Source of the DNA: Pyxidicoccus xibeiensis
Lineage (GTDB): Bacteria > Myxococcota > Myxococcia > Myxococcales > Myxococcaceae
Assembly (NCBI RefSeq): GCF_024198175.1
Contig: NZ_JAJVKV010000004.1
Coordinates: 434,001-498,000, forward strand
Reading direction: 5' to 3'
Length of the DNA stretch: 64,000 nucleotides
Made by a program: the position numbers and the translations under genes. Positions 51,456-60,588 of the stretch are shown here, one piece after another. The notes under the pieces were generated by a model. It was given only the letters and a program-made list of their open reading frames with translations, made no database searches and was not told the DNA's origin. The first letter of the stretch is position 1. Every line of letters starts with the position of its first letter.

Positions 51456-52295
51456 ATGCTCCACGGCGACGACAAGGCCCGCGAGATGGCCCGCAGCCTG
51501 CTCCCAGCGAAGAACCGGCACACTGCCCGCAAGGCGCGAGCGGAATTGAGCCGGCGCACCCGACGCTCCGTGCGCACCCGCATGGCCCTGCTCGAATACG
51601 ACGTGGACGCCGCGGACGACCGCGCCGACCTGCACGAGGACTCCACGCGTGAGATGCGCAGGCTCGTGACCTGGCGACGGGACAGCGACAAGGTGAACCC
51701 CTTCCGCCGCTGGGCCCGCACCGTCACCCGGGAGGTGCCGCGTGACGAGCGGCTGGAGCACGTGCGCGGCGTCCTGCCCGAGGGTCTCATCGGCGAACAC
51801 GCCCTGTCCCACCTGCGCTGGGACGCCCACTTCGAGACCACCGCGGACCGCGAGCAGCGCGAGGCCCGGCGCTGGAGGGGGCAGCTCCGCGACGCACCGC
51901 TGGAGCGCGGACTCTCCGCGCAGCTGCTGCGCCGCCTGCTGCAGCTGCCCGATGGCCAGCGGGCCTTCAACGAACACCTCAAGCGCGCCTGCGCGCGGCA
52001 ATGGTCCTACGTGCGCGGGCATGACGGGCGGCGCCATGTGGTGTGGCAGGGGCTGGAGCCCATCCGGCTGCTCCTGGGCGAGCATGACGTGCTCCCCTTC
52101 CTCGACACCTTCCTGCGCCGCTGGCAGCTGGGCCCGTCCCGGAAGGACGTGACGCCCGCGCCCCCGGAGGCCGTCAGCGCGGCCCAGGAGTTCCTGCGCG
52201 TGTTCCATGCGCAGCGCGGCGACCTCCCCGCCACGCTCGCAGCGCTTCCCTCTCCTCCGGGAGCGGAGAAGCGAAAGGGCCCGGTGAGGCCATAG
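51456..52295 (+). CDS. Arg-rich soluble protein of unknown function
   Basis: 279 residues from ATG 51456, with GGAGGGG 4 bases upstream. The composition is strongly charged, with many Arg and Glu, and predicted largely helical. Features include R-T-R-R-S-V-R-T-R-M near 35-45 and W-x-G-L-E-P-I-R-L-L near 210. There is no signal or membrane segment. No family is recognised. It converges on the lipoprotein gene at 52335 and ends inside a hairpin. Confidence 0.65.
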   Translation: MLHGDDKAREMARSLLPAKNRHTARKARAELSRRTRRSVRTRMALLEYDVDAADDRADLHEDSTREMRRLVTWRRDSDKVNPFRRWARTVTREVPRDERLEHVRGVLPEGLIGEHALSHLRWDAHFETTADREQREARRWRGQLRDAPLERGLSAQLLRRLLQLPDGQRAFNEHLKRACARQWSYVRGHDGRRHVVWQGLEPIRLLLGEHDVLPFLDTFLRRWQLGPSRKDVTPAPPEAVSAAQEFLRVFHAQRGDLPATLAALPSPPGAEKRKGPVRP

Positions 52296-52309
52296 CCTCC
52301 ACCGGGCCC
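52277..52309. terminator. Hairpin between convergent genes
   Basis: GGGCCCGGTGAGG (52277-52289) pairs with CCTCCACCGGGCCC (52296-52309) with one bulged base and a 6-base loop. It overlaps the stop codon of the plus-strand gene and precedes the end of the minus-strand gene at 52335. On the minus strand it is followed by CTTTCG, a short T-rich end. Confidence 0.65.
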
Positions 52310-52334
52310 TCCTCGACTCAACCGCGCGCGCCGC

Positions 52335-53138
52335 TCAGGGCTGCTCTTCCGAGGGCACCTCGCCCGTGAGCACGCAGATGAGCGCCACCGGGTCGCACTT
52401 CACGGGGAACACGGGGTTGATGCCCGAGCCGCGCAGCCGGCCCGCGTCGAAGTCCGCGTACGGGTCACACGCCGCCTCGTTGGGCTGGCCGTTGCTGCCC
52501 CGGCACGTCACCACCGGCCAGATGCCCCGGGCGACGTACTCGGCGGTGCAGCCGTTCTCCGTGTAGCGCAGGTCCGCGACGAACTGCGTGCCCGGCGTCC
52601 CCGGCGTGTTGTAGATGCGCAGGTTGGACCACTCGTACGCGTAGCTCTGTGCAACCCGCGCGGGCGGGCCGCCGTCCGGGAGCGTGCCGCCGTCCAGCAG
52701 GCCCACCGGGACGGCGGGCAGCTCCAGCCGGGCGGGCGTCAGCGTGGGGACGTCGCAGAAGTTGTCGGGCCCCGGCGCCTCGGTGGCGAAGGGCCCCACC
52801 GAGAACGTCTGGTGCGAGGGGTCCGGGTCCGGCCGCAGCGCGTGGTCATCCACCAGCTTGCCCAGCCGCGCGCTGCGCACGGCGACGGAGTCCGTCGCCC
52901 CGGGGTCCTGGTTGAAGAACTTCTGCAGGCCCACCGGCTCCGCCGCGAGCCGCGCGCAGGCGCGGTCCGGGTTCTCCCCCGGCTTCAGCGTGTACGTCGT
53001 CGCGAACGAGCCGGTGGAGCCGTCGATGCGCGCGCGGGCCACCACGCACTGCGGCTCCGGCTCCTCGCCGCTGCAGGCTCCGATGGCGACGGCGGCCGCC
53101 GCCACGCCCACACTCAGTCCCAGGATGCTTGGCTTCAT
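52335..53138 (-). CDS. Lipoprotein of unknown function next to the Oar-like receptor
   Basis: 267 residues with a lipoprotein signal (A-V-A-I-G-A-C-S-G). The body has six or more cysteines (N-F-C-D-V, G-C-T-A-E-Y, V-T-C-R-G, A-A-C-D-P, V-K-C-D-P, L-I-C-V-L) that could form disulfides. No catalytic motif is recognised. It starts 31 bp after the stop of the TonB-dependent receptor gene, so it probably follows it in one operon and may be a surface partner of the receptor. Confidence 0.75.
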   Translation of the reverse strand: MKPSILGLSVGVAAAAVAIGACSGEEPEPQCVVARARIDGSTGSFATTYTLKPGENPDRACARLAAEPVGLQKFFNQDPGATDSVAVRSARLGKLVDDHALRPDPDPSHQTFSVGPFATEAPGPDNFCDVPTLTPARLELPAVPVGLLDGGTLPDGGPPARVAQSYAYEWSNLRIYNTPGTPGTQFVADLRYTENGCTAEYVARGIWPVVTCRGSNGQPNEAACDPYADFDAGRLRGSGINPVFPVKCDPVALICVLTGEVPSEEQP

Positions 53139-53169
53139 TTGGAAGATGTCCTCTCTCGGGAAGCGCGGG

Positions 53170-56100
53170 CTAGAAGCTGACGCGGGCGCCCAGGCGGATG
53201 GAGCGCGGGGCCTGGTACGCCGTGGGGCGCTTGAAGTTGGGGTTGATGTCGGCCGTGGAGATGCGCTGGTTCGTCGTGGTCGAGATGATCTTGCAGCCCG
53301 GGTTGTTCGGGTCGAGGCACGCGGACAGGTCCGCCGGCGTCCCACCCTGCTCGATGGCATACACGCGCGTGAAGGTCAGCGTCTGGTCCACGCTGGTGTG
53401 CTGCTGGAAGTTGAAGAGGTTGAACACGTCCAGCGACGCGCTCAGCGTGTACTTCCCCAGCTTCTGGTTGAGGCCCACGTGCGAGTCGATGTTGTGCACC
53501 CAGGGCAGGCGGCCGGCGCTGCCACGCGCGAGGATGAACGTCTCCGAGCCGCTGCGGCGCGGGTGCGCGCCCAGGTAGTTGAGCGGCGTGCCGGAGCGGC
53601 TGCGGTAGCTGGCGCCCACGTTGAAGCTGGTGCTCCGCGTCAGCTGGAACTCGCGCGCGCCGAAGGCCTTCAGCGAGTGCGTCCTGTCCCCGGGCAGCGG
53701 GCCGTCGCGGTTGGTGGTGAGCGACAGCAGGTCGAAGTCGCGCGTCAGGTTGGGGGACAGCTGCCCGGTGTCCGCGCGGAACAGGCCGGAGTAGTTGCCG
53801 CGCAGCTTCGCCCACGTGTAGCTCGCCTGCGCCAGCCAGCCGCCGGAGAAGGCCTTGGTGTAGTACACGTTGACGGCGTCGTACTCGCGGCGGGCCAGCG
53901 GGAAGTCCCCCGAGAAGCCCTTGCCCGGGTTGCCCAGGAAGAAGGTGTTGCCGTCATCGCGGCTCATGTCCTCGATGACGTCGTTGAGCCGGCGCCGGGT
54001 GTACGCGACACCGAAGCGGCCCAGCAGCACCTCGTACTCGCCGCCCAGCATGATTTCGTCTGCGGACTGCGCGCGGATGTCCGGGTCCACCGGCACGCGG
54101 TCTCCACCCTGCGCGTCCCACGTCCGGTTGGGCCCTTCCGTGGTGCTGCCCAGGCGCTGGCGGTTGCGGGGGCCGGTGCACTCCGTCAGCAGCGACTCGC
54201 GGTTGGACGGGTTGCACGCGGGCGCGGTGTACGTGGCGGACAAGAGCTGCTGCTGCGGGAAGGACAGGTCCGCCAGGTCCAGGGGGACGTTCTCGTAGAA
54301 GCGCGCGTAGTTGACGAACAGCTTGGAGCGGCCCTGCTGGGTGAAGTCGTAGATGGCGCCGATGCGGGGCGACCACTGGTTGGGCAGGTGCAGGCCCACC
54401 TGGTCATCCAGGCCCCAGATGGTCTGCACGTCGTAGCGCAGGCCCACGTTGAGGGTGACCTTGTCCATGACGGACCAGCTGTCCTGCACGAAGCCGCCCA
54501 TCGTCAGCGACGTGGAGGTGCCCTCCTTGCTCGGCAGGAACACCGGCGAGTCGGGCCCCTCCAGGTAGCCGTACTGGTTGAGCGTGAAGAAGCAGGTGCC
54601 GTTGCCGCACTCCTGCCAGGGCGTGCCGCCGGTGCGCGCGCGGTTGTTGTAGAAGCTCATCCGCTCCGCGTCGAAGCCGGCCTTGATGATGTGGTGGCCC
54701 AGCGCCTGGAACAGGTAGGTGCCCATCACCTTGCCCTGCACCCGGTCCAGCTCCTGGACGCTGATGGTGCCGGGGCCGCCGGTGGAGTACGCCGTCACCG
54801 GGCAGTTGCGGGACTGCTCGGCGGGCGTGCTGCCGCAGGCGCCCGCGGGCACCGGCTCGAACTCGACGATGGAGTGCGGGCCCGGGTTGCTCGTGCGGCG
54901 CCAGGCGATGTTGGACTGCGCGGACAGGCCCTGGCCGGACAGGAGCCCCGAGCCGTCCGACGGCAGCGTGTCGTCCGTCTGGTGGTGCCAGCCGAGCGTC
55001 GCGTCCACCAGGAGCTTCTTGTCGAAGAAGGACGACGACTGCTTGGCGACGATGTCCAGCACGCCGTTGCTGCGCCGCGTGGCGATGGACTCGTACGCGC
55101 CCTGGACGAAGCCGGTGCAGGACAGGCCGACGCACACCTCCGGGTCCCCGTCGTCGCTGAAGGCGTAGCGGCTCGGGCCGCCGGAGGAGCGCGGGGTGCC
55201 GAAGACGGACACGGACAGGTTGTGGTCCGGGTTGAAGAGGTACGTCAGCTTGCCGATGTACTGCACGCTGCGCTCGTCCGCGAAGCGGCTCGTCTGCGTG
55301 CCCTCAATCGGATTCACCTGGCCGAAGCCCGTGGTCGGGTCCCTGCGCCGGGCGCCCACGGCCGTGCAGCCAATGGCCGGGTTCACCTCGTCGCAGAACT
55401 CCAGCGCGCTGAGCTGCCGGTCCACCTTGATGCGGTTGAACGACGGCGCCACGCCCACGTAGAACCAGAGCTTGTCCTTGAGGATGGGGCCGCCCAGGTC
55501 GAAGCCGAAGTCGCCCTGAATCCACGGGCTGCCCTTCGCGGAGATGACGCTGCCCTCCTGGCGGATTTCCGTGCCCGAGCGCTGCAGGAAGCCCGGCGCC
55601 AGGTTGGTGAACACCGAGCCGTGGAACTCGTTGGAGCCGGACTTGGTGACGACGTTGAGCACGCCGCCGGTGGAGCGGCCGTACTCCGGCATGTAGCCGC
55701 CGGTGATGACGTTGACCTCCTGCACGAACTCGACGGACAAGGGCGTGCCCAGCGTGCCCACGCTGGGGTCATTCACCGACAGGCCGTCCACCACGTACTG
55801 GCTCTCCGGCGAGCTGCTGCCGCTGACACTCACGCCGTACCGGTCCTCCGTGGCGCCCGGGGCCAGCTCGGCCAGCGACTCGAAGGAGCGCGACGCGGAG
55901 CCCTTGGTGCCCGGGCGGATGACGGCGATGTTGCGGATGAAGTCCGCGTCCACGCTCAGGCCCGCGGTGCTCGAGCCCACGTCCAGCGTGGGCGCCTGCG
56001 CGACGATGGAGATCTCCTCGCCCAGCGCCGTGGGCAGCAGCTGGATGTTGACGCGCACCGTGCGGTCCAGCCGCAGGACGATGTCCGAGCGCACGAAGGG

Positions 56101-56370
56101 CTCATAGCCCTCGCGCTCCACCCGCAGCGTGTACGTGCCCGGCGGCAGCTGCGGAAGACGGTACAGGCCGCTCGCATCCGAGACGACCGTCTGCTCACCC
56201 TGGAGCCGCGGCGACGTGGCCGTCACCACTGCGTCCGCCAGCGCCTTCTTGTCGTCCGCGCTGGTGATGGTTCCGGTGATGACCGAGGTGCCCTGGGCCA
56301 AGGCCCCCGCACCACTCCAAAGCAGCAGCGCGAGACACAGCCCGCGAGCGAGACCTACGCGTGTGGACAA
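53170..56370 (-). CDS. Oar-like TonB-dependent outer-membrane receptor
   Basis: 1066 residues from TTG 56370, which has the ribosome site GGAGGGGAG 6 bases upstream; a GTG at 56403 would start inside the hairpin. It has a signal peptide to ~26, then a carboxypeptidase-regulatory-type sandwich (28-115, with L-P-Q-L-P-P-G-T-Y-T-L), a plug domain (D-G-L-S-V-N-D near 195), and a large beta barrel ending in R-L-G-A-R-V-S-F with terminal Phe. This is the architecture of Oar of M. xanthus (about 1,070 residues), an outer-membrane protein needed for secretion of PopC and for adventurous development. This copy is not necessarily orthologous to Oar. Confidence 0.88.
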   Translation of the reverse strand: MSTRVGLARGLCLALLLWSGAGALAQGTSVITGTITSADDKKALADAVVTATSPRLQGEQTVVSDASGLYRLPQLPPGTYTLRVEREGYEPFVRSDIVLRLDRTVRVNIQLLPTALGEEISIVAQAPTLDVGSSTAGLSVDADFIRNIAVIRPGTKGSASRSFESLAELAPGATEDRYGVSVSGSSSPESQYVVDGLSVNDPSVGTLGTPLSVEFVQEVNVITGGYMPEYGRSTGGVLNVVTKSGSNEFHGSVFTNLAPGFLQRSGTEIRQEGSVISAKGSPWIQGDFGFDLGGPILKDKLWFYVGVAPSFNRIKVDRQLSALEFCDEVNPAIGCTAVGARRRDPTTGFGQVNPIEGTQTSRFADERSVQYIGKLTYLFNPDHNLSVSVFGTPRSSGGPSRYAFSDDGDPEVCVGLSCTGFVQGAYESIATRRSNGVLDIVAKQSSSFFDKKLLVDATLGWHHQTDDTLPSDGSGLLSGQGLSAQSNIAWRRTSNPGPHSIVEFEPVPAGACGSTPAEQSRNCPVTAYSTGGPGTISVQELDRVQGKVMGTYLFQALGHHIIKAGFDAERMSFYNNRARTGGTPWQECGNGTCFFTLNQYGYLEGPDSPVFLPSKEGTSTSLTMGGFVQDSWSVMDKVTLNVGLRYDVQTIWGLDDQVGLHLPNQWSPRIGAIYDFTQQGRSKLFVNYARFYENVPLDLADLSFPQQQLLSATYTAPACNPSNRESLLTECTGPRNRQRLGSTTEGPNRTWDAQGGDRVPVDPDIRAQSADEIMLGGEYEVLLGRFGVAYTRRRLNDVIEDMSRDDGNTFFLGNPGKGFSGDFPLARREYDAVNVYYTKAFSGGWLAQASYTWAKLRGNYSGLFRADTGQLSPNLTRDFDLLSLTTNRDGPLPGDRTHSLKAFGAREFQLTRSTSFNVGASYRSRSGTPLNYLGAHPRRSGSETFILARGSAGRLPWVHNIDSHVGLNQKLGKYTLSASLDVFNLFNFQQHTSVDQTLTFTRVYAIEQGGTPADLSACLDPNNPGCKIISTTTNQRISTADINPNFKRPTAYQAPRSIRLGARVSF

Positions 56371-56378
56371 AGCTGACT

Positions 56379-56400
56379 CCCCTCCAGGTAACTGGAGGGG
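56379..56400 (-). promoter_or_regulatory. Perfect hairpin masking the ribosome site of the receptor gene
   Basis: In the mRNA CCCCTCCAG (56400-56392) pairs perfectly with CTGGAGGGG (56387-56379) across a 4-base UUAC loop. The 3' arm contains the GGAGGGG ribosome site of the receptor, whose TTG start follows 8 bases later. The stem is 9 bp, 7 of them G-C, so translation should be blocked unless the hairpin is opened by a protein, a trans RNA or a physical change. Confidence 0.8.
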
Positions 56401-56478
56401 CACTTTGTCTCAAATCACGAGAAAGCAACAATACTGAAAATAACCGGTGAGGCCCCTCGCGCGGCCCGCTCGCGGCCC

Positions 56479-58257
56479 TCAGGCGGGAGGTGCCTCCCGG
56501 GTCGCGGATGCCTCGGCGTCACGGCGGGTGCGGCCGGGGGAGGTGCGGCGGGGAAGCCCCGCGAGGAGGTCGTCGGCGAAGCGGTCCGCGAGCGCGGCGA
56601 TGGTGAGGCTGGGGTTGGGGCCGGTGGGGCCGGGCATGACGGAGCCGTCCGCCACGTAGAGGCCGGGGTAGTTGAAGGCCTCGCCCTCCGCGGACACCAC
56701 GCCCTCGGTGGGGGCGCGGCCCATGGGGCAGCCGCCGAGCGGGTGCACCGTCACCACCCGGCTCAGGTAGCTGAGCGGGTTGTGCACCATCTTCCCCTCC
56801 AGCGCCTTCGCGATGTCCTCCATCGACTTGCGCACCCGCGTGAAGTACTCGCGCGAGCCGTGGGTGCGCCAGTCGATGTCCAGCATCCCCTCCTTCGTCA
56901 GGCGCATGTTGCCGTCGGGCGTGTCGCGGCCCATGGCGAGCAGCGGCAGGGACGTGGACGACACCTCGCAGCGTCCCAGCATCTCACTGATTTCGCTGCC
57001 CACGTCCGAGTCGTGGATGAAGCCAAGCCAGCCCTTCGTGAGGCGGCTCGCCAGGCGCACGCCGCGCTTGAGGAGCGCGAGCTGCTGGGAGCCCTCGTAC
57101 AGCCAGTTGAAGAACTCCGGGTAGCCCGCGTCCTCCACGTAGTAGCCGCGCCCGGTGCCGCCCTCCTCCTTCCCCCGGAAGTGGATGGCGCTGGTGATGA
57201 CGGGCCCATGGCCGCCGTCCAGCACGCGGGGCAGCAGCTTGCCCGTGCTGCTGTCCATGCACTTGAGCAGGAAGCCCAGCAGGTCTCCGTTGCCGCAGAA
57301 GCGCGTGCCCAGCTGCCCGCTGAGCGCCGGGAAGTGGCGCCGGTTCTTCAGCAGCAGGTACGTGGTGCCGAAGGTGCCCGCGGACAGGATGAGCCGGTCC
57401 GCGGTGAGTGTCACCCGGGGCAGCAGCGACGTGGGAATCTCCAGCGGCTCGCCCTCGCGCGCCTGCGAGTGGTCCACGTACTGCACCACGAAGCCGCCGC
57501 CGTCCGCGGGCCAGAACTCCTTCACCTCCGCCCGGGTGTACAGCCGGGCCCCGGCGCGCTCGGCGGCGGACAGGTATGTGTAGTCGAGCGTGTTCTTGCT
57601 GCCGTAGTTGCAGCCGATGTCGCACTCCCCGCACAGCCGGCAGGTGGTGCGCGTGCGGCCGTGCGTGTTGCCGAGGGGCTCGTGGATGGGCTCACCCGGC
57701 ACGGGTGTCTCGCCGGGGTTGCCGAAGGTGACGGCCAGCGGAGGAACCTGCCAGTCAGCGTCCCGGCCCATGCGCTGTGCGGCGAGCTGCATGGCCTTCG
57801 TCTTGGCGGTGGACTTGTAGGGCTCGTGCGCTATCGGATAGCGCTGGGCACCCATCATCCGCTCCACCGTGTCGTAGTGGGGGTCCAGCTGCTCGCGGTT
57901 GACGGGCCAGTACTCGTAGCCACCGTTGTTCAGGTCCTCCTGGACGAAGGTCTTCTCGTCCTTGCGCAGCAGCACGTTGGCGTAGATGAGCGAGCCGCCC
58001 CCCAGCCCCGCGGACACCACGCCCCCCAGGCCCTTGAAGGACCACAGGTTGAACAGGCCGTGCTTGCCCTGGGCGGGGTCCCAGAAGTTCCGGCTCATGT
58101 CGTACGGGCTGCGTGGGAAGGAGCCGGGGGGATACTTCTTGCCCCGCTCCAGCACGCAGACCCGCAGCCCCGCCTCCGCCAGCCGGTACGCCATCACCGA
58201 GCCGCCGAAGCCCGACCCCACGATGATTGCGTCGTAGTGCTCATTGCCTGCTTCCAT
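56479..58257 (-). CDS. GMC-type (cholesterol-oxidase-like) flavoprotein oxidoreductase
   Basis: 592 residues. The dinucleotide-binding loop is G-S-G-F-G-G-S (14-20), followed by the FAD adenine site (V-L-E-R-G near 35). V-V-S-A-G-L-G-G-G-S-L near 80 and a cysteine-rich stretch (T-T-C-R-L-C-G-E-C-D-I-G-C-N near 206-219) are both typical of cholesterol-oxidase-like GMC enzymes. The C-terminal H-P-L-G-G-C-P-M-G carries the catalytic-site histidine. It is expected to oxidise a sterol or long-chain alcohol. It is the last gene of a five-gene minus-strand operon, 24 bp after the patatin-like gene. Confidence 0.88.
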   Translation of the reverse strand: MEAGNEHYDAIIVGSGFGGSVMAYRLAEAGLRVCVLERGKKYPPGSFPRSPYDMSRNFWDPAQGKHGLFNLWSFKGLGGVVSAGLGGGSLIYANVLLRKDEKTFVQEDLNNGGYEYWPVNREQLDPHYDTVERMMGAQRYPIAHEPYKSTAKTKAMQLAAQRMGRDADWQVPPLAVTFGNPGETPVPGEPIHEPLGNTHGRTRTTCRLCGECDIGCNYGSKNTLDYTYLSAAERAGARLYTRAEVKEFWPADGGGFVVQYVDHSQAREGEPLEIPTSLLPRVTLTADRLILSAGTFGTTYLLLKNRRHFPALSGQLGTRFCGNGDLLGFLLKCMDSSTGKLLPRVLDGGHGPVITSAIHFRGKEEGGTGRGYYVEDAGYPEFFNWLYEGSQQLALLKRGVRLASRLTKGWLGFIHDSDVGSEISEMLGRCEVSSTSLPLLAMGRDTPDGNMRLTKEGMLDIDWRTHGSREYFTRVRKSMEDIAKALEGKMVHNPLSYLSRVVTVHPLGGCPMGRAPTEGVVSAEGEAFNYPGLYVADGSVMPGPTGPNPSLTIAALADRFADDLLAGLPRRTSPGRTRRDAEASATREAPPA

Positions 58258-58281
58258 GACGTCCTCCCGTCCTCGCCGTCC

Positions 58282-60588
58282 TCACGCCCGCGCCTCGCCA
58301 CCCTGCTCCTCGACGTCCCTCGGTGGAGCCTCCTCCTCGCGCGTCCGGGCCCGCGGCGCGTAGATGTCCCACAGCGTGCCCATGAACAGCTTGCCGAACT
58401 GGCCGATGACACCCACGCCGGCGGTGCCCTCGCGGCCCGAGCGCATGCTGGCGATGATTTTGAGGACCTGCTCCACGCCGAGCTTCAGCACGCCCGCGGC
58501 CACCACGGGGCCCCGCTCGTCCGTCCCCTCGTGGAGGCGCGAGTACAGCCGCGTGGTGTCCTTCCACAGGTCGGGCCCCGCGTCGTCGCGGATGGTCTTC
58601 GTGCCGGACAGGTAGTACTCCTTGCCCTTCGCCGCGAAGCGCAGGCCATAGGCCATGATGCGGGTGTTCGGGGTGTCGCCGGGACGGAAGAGGTTGAAGG
58701 TGCCCTGCTTCACGGGCAGGTCCTCGCCCAGAGGGGCGTAGTGGACCTGGGCCACCAGCCGGGCGGTGTGATTCTCGTCGCGCACGAACGCGTCCATGTC
58801 ATCCACGCTGATGGTGCAGTGCATGGTGAAGGGCGTGTCCTTGCCCTGGTGGGCGCCCGTCGTCGGGTCGGTGGTGCCCATGGCCAGGGGGCCGGACATC
58901 GTCTCGCGGAAGGTCAGGTCGGGAGTGGGTTCGGTCATCTGCGTCATCTCCGGGGTGAGGGGGAGGCCCTCGGCGCTGGCCACCGCGAGGTAGCGCCAGG
59001 CATCCGAGTAGCCCATGTCGATGAGCGAGGCGGCGGTGATGTGCCCCGCGTAGAAGTCCGGGTCCAACGGCAGCGGGCGCTCGGGCTTGATGAGGTGGAC
59101 GGCGATGGGCTCGCGGTGCCCCATCACCACCTCGCCCGCGCGGATGCGGTCGTTGAGGTCCTGGATTTGCTGCAGCTGCGAGAAGAGGGCCCCGTTGGCG
59201 CTCATCTCAATCATGTGGACGTACTGCTGGAAGATGCCGCGCGCGTACGTGGGCGTGTTGCCGATGCACCACAGCACCCACAGCTCGCTGGCGCCCCGGC
59301 GCACGGCCTCCAGGAGGTTCGCATCCTGAATCCAGACGGAGTCCGTGTACGTGGTGGCGCCCTTCCTCACGGGCGGCATGAAGATGGGCAGGGAGATGCC
59401 CGCCACGAGCACGTCGAGGTCCACGCGCGTGTGGTCGAAGACCTCGTTCGTCTTGCGGGTGAAGTCGCAGACGTTGAAGGTGCCCTCCAGGCCCTGGTGG
59501 GCGTGGATGGCGTCCACGTCGATGCCCAGGTGCGGGAAGACGTGGCCGATGATTCCGTCCGCGTCGCCCATGGCCTCCATCTTCCAGGCGCGCAGGTACT
59601 TCTCCGGGGAGACGAAGGACACGAAGTCCCGCACGCGGAGCGTCCGCCACCGGGCGCACATCTCCTGCGGAGACAGGCCGGACAGCATCATGGCCAGGTT
59701 GATGATGCCGCCCGAGGTGCCGTCCGCGTGCTGGAACGTGAGCCCGGCATCCGTGAGCGCGCGCAGGACGCCGGCCTGCCACGCCACGCGCATGCCTCCG
59801 CCCGCGAGGATGAGCGAGCGCTTGCGCCCGTCCGCCGCCACCACCGGCGGCCGGGCCACGGACGCTCCGGAGGAGGTGCCCGCCGTCACGGGCGGACGCG
59901 CCGGAACTTCCGACATGGGGCCCTCTGCCAGGGGCGGACGCGCGGAGGCACCCTGCGTGGGGGTCCCGGTCACAGGCCGGTGCGCGGAGTCCTCCGACAT
60001 GGAGCCTCCCGTCACGACCGGCCGCGCGAAGGCCTCCAACATGGAGCCTTCCGCCGTGGGCGGGCTCGCGGCAGCCTCCGACGGGGAGCCCACCGTCACG
60101 AGAGGACGCGCGGCAGCTTCCGAGCCGGAGCCCATCGTCACGAGCGGGCGCGCGGGCACTTCCGGCCTTCCGGCCACGGTGAGCCGCGCCGCGTTGCGCA
60201 GGAAGCCGAGGTAGCCCAGCACCACCGCGGCGGACAGCATGTCGAAGACAGCCACGAGGAGCGCCACCGGAGACAGCAGCCCTTGCACCACGGCGAGGCC
60301 CACCATCAACGACGCGCCCAGCTTCTGAAGTCCCGCCCAGAGGAAGGCAGCGGGATTCTCCCGAGGCGCATGCACCCCATGCAGCAGCAGGCCGCCGAAC
60401 AGCACCATGAACATGCCGACGATGCGGAAGAAGTGCGCGGGCGTGGGGCTCGCATCCGCGTCGAGCACGCGAAGCTCCCACGCGGGCGCCGCGAGCTGCA
60501 CGGCGCCGCTCACCACGGTGACCCACCCGATGGCGGCGAGCACCTTCCGCCACACGCGCTCGTGCCGGTCCTGCCAGAGCGCCCTCAT
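58282..60588 (-). CDS. Patatin-like phospholipase fused to membrane segment and a cholesterol-oxidase-type accessory domain
   Basis: 768 residues. Residues ~15-130 contain three or four membrane segments, and ~135-250 are degenerate 15-residue repeats. The patatin domain (~255-530) has the glycine loop G-G-G-M-R and nucleophile S292 in G-T-S-G-G, and D422 in Q-D-A-N (usual D-G is D-A). Residues ~555-740 (T-I-S-V-D-D-M-D-A-F, Q-G-T-F-N-L-F, D-L-W-K-D-T-T-R-L-Y) resemble the middle domain that in large actinobacterial cholesterol-oxidase-like proteins lies between the GMC and hydrolase parts. It starts in the stop of the preceding gene (ATGA overlap). Confidence 0.8.
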   Translation of the reverse strand: MRALWQDRHERVWRKVLAAIGWVTVVSGAVQLAAPAWELRVLDADASPTPAHFFRIVGMFMVLFGGLLLHGVHAPRENPAAFLWAGLQKLGASLMVGLAVVQGLLSPVALLVAVFDMLSAAVVLGYLGFLRNAARLTVAGRPEVPARPLVTMGSGSEAAARPLVTVGSPSEAAASPPTAEGSMLEAFARPVVTGGSMSEDSAHRPVTGTPTQGASARPPLAEGPMSEVPARPPVTAGTSSGASVARPPVVAADGRKRSLILAGGGMRVAWQAGVLRALTDAGLTFQHADGTSGGIINLAMMLSGLSPQEMCARWRTLRVRDFVSFVSPEKYLRAWKMEAMGDADGIIGHVFPHLGIDVDAIHAHQGLEGTFNVCDFTRKTNEVFDHTRVDLDVLVAGISLPIFMPPVRKGATTYTDSVWIQDANLLEAVRRGASELWVLWCIGNTPTYARGIFQQYVHMIEMSANGALFSQLQQIQDLNDRIRAGEVVMGHREPIAVHLIKPERPLPLDPDFYAGHITAASLIDMGYSDAWRYLAVASAEGLPLTPEMTQMTEPTPDLTFRETMSGPLAMGTTDPTTGAHQGKDTPFTMHCTISVDDMDAFVRDENHTARLVAQVHYAPLGEDLPVKQGTFNLFRPGDTPNTRIMAYGLRFAAKGKEYYLSGTKTIRDDAGPDLWKDTTRLYSRLHEGTDERGPVVAAGVLKLGVEQVLKIIASMRSGREGTAGVGVIGQFGKLFMGTLWDIYAPRARTREEEAPPRDVEEQGGEARA
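59870..60175 (-). repeat. Degenerate 45-bp-type repeats in the patatin gene
   Basis: About seven units of 13-17 residues with the pattern A-R-P-x-V-T-x-G-S-x-S-E-A connect the membrane part to the patatin domain. They are Pro/Thr/Ser-rich, probably a flexible linker that varies in copy number. Confidence 0.8.

Noticed and set aside
52684..56376. A 1230-codon open frame on the plus strand
   Set aside because: It is antisense to the Oar-like receptor, Val/Arg/His-rich, and has no ribosome site or signal peptide that makes sense.
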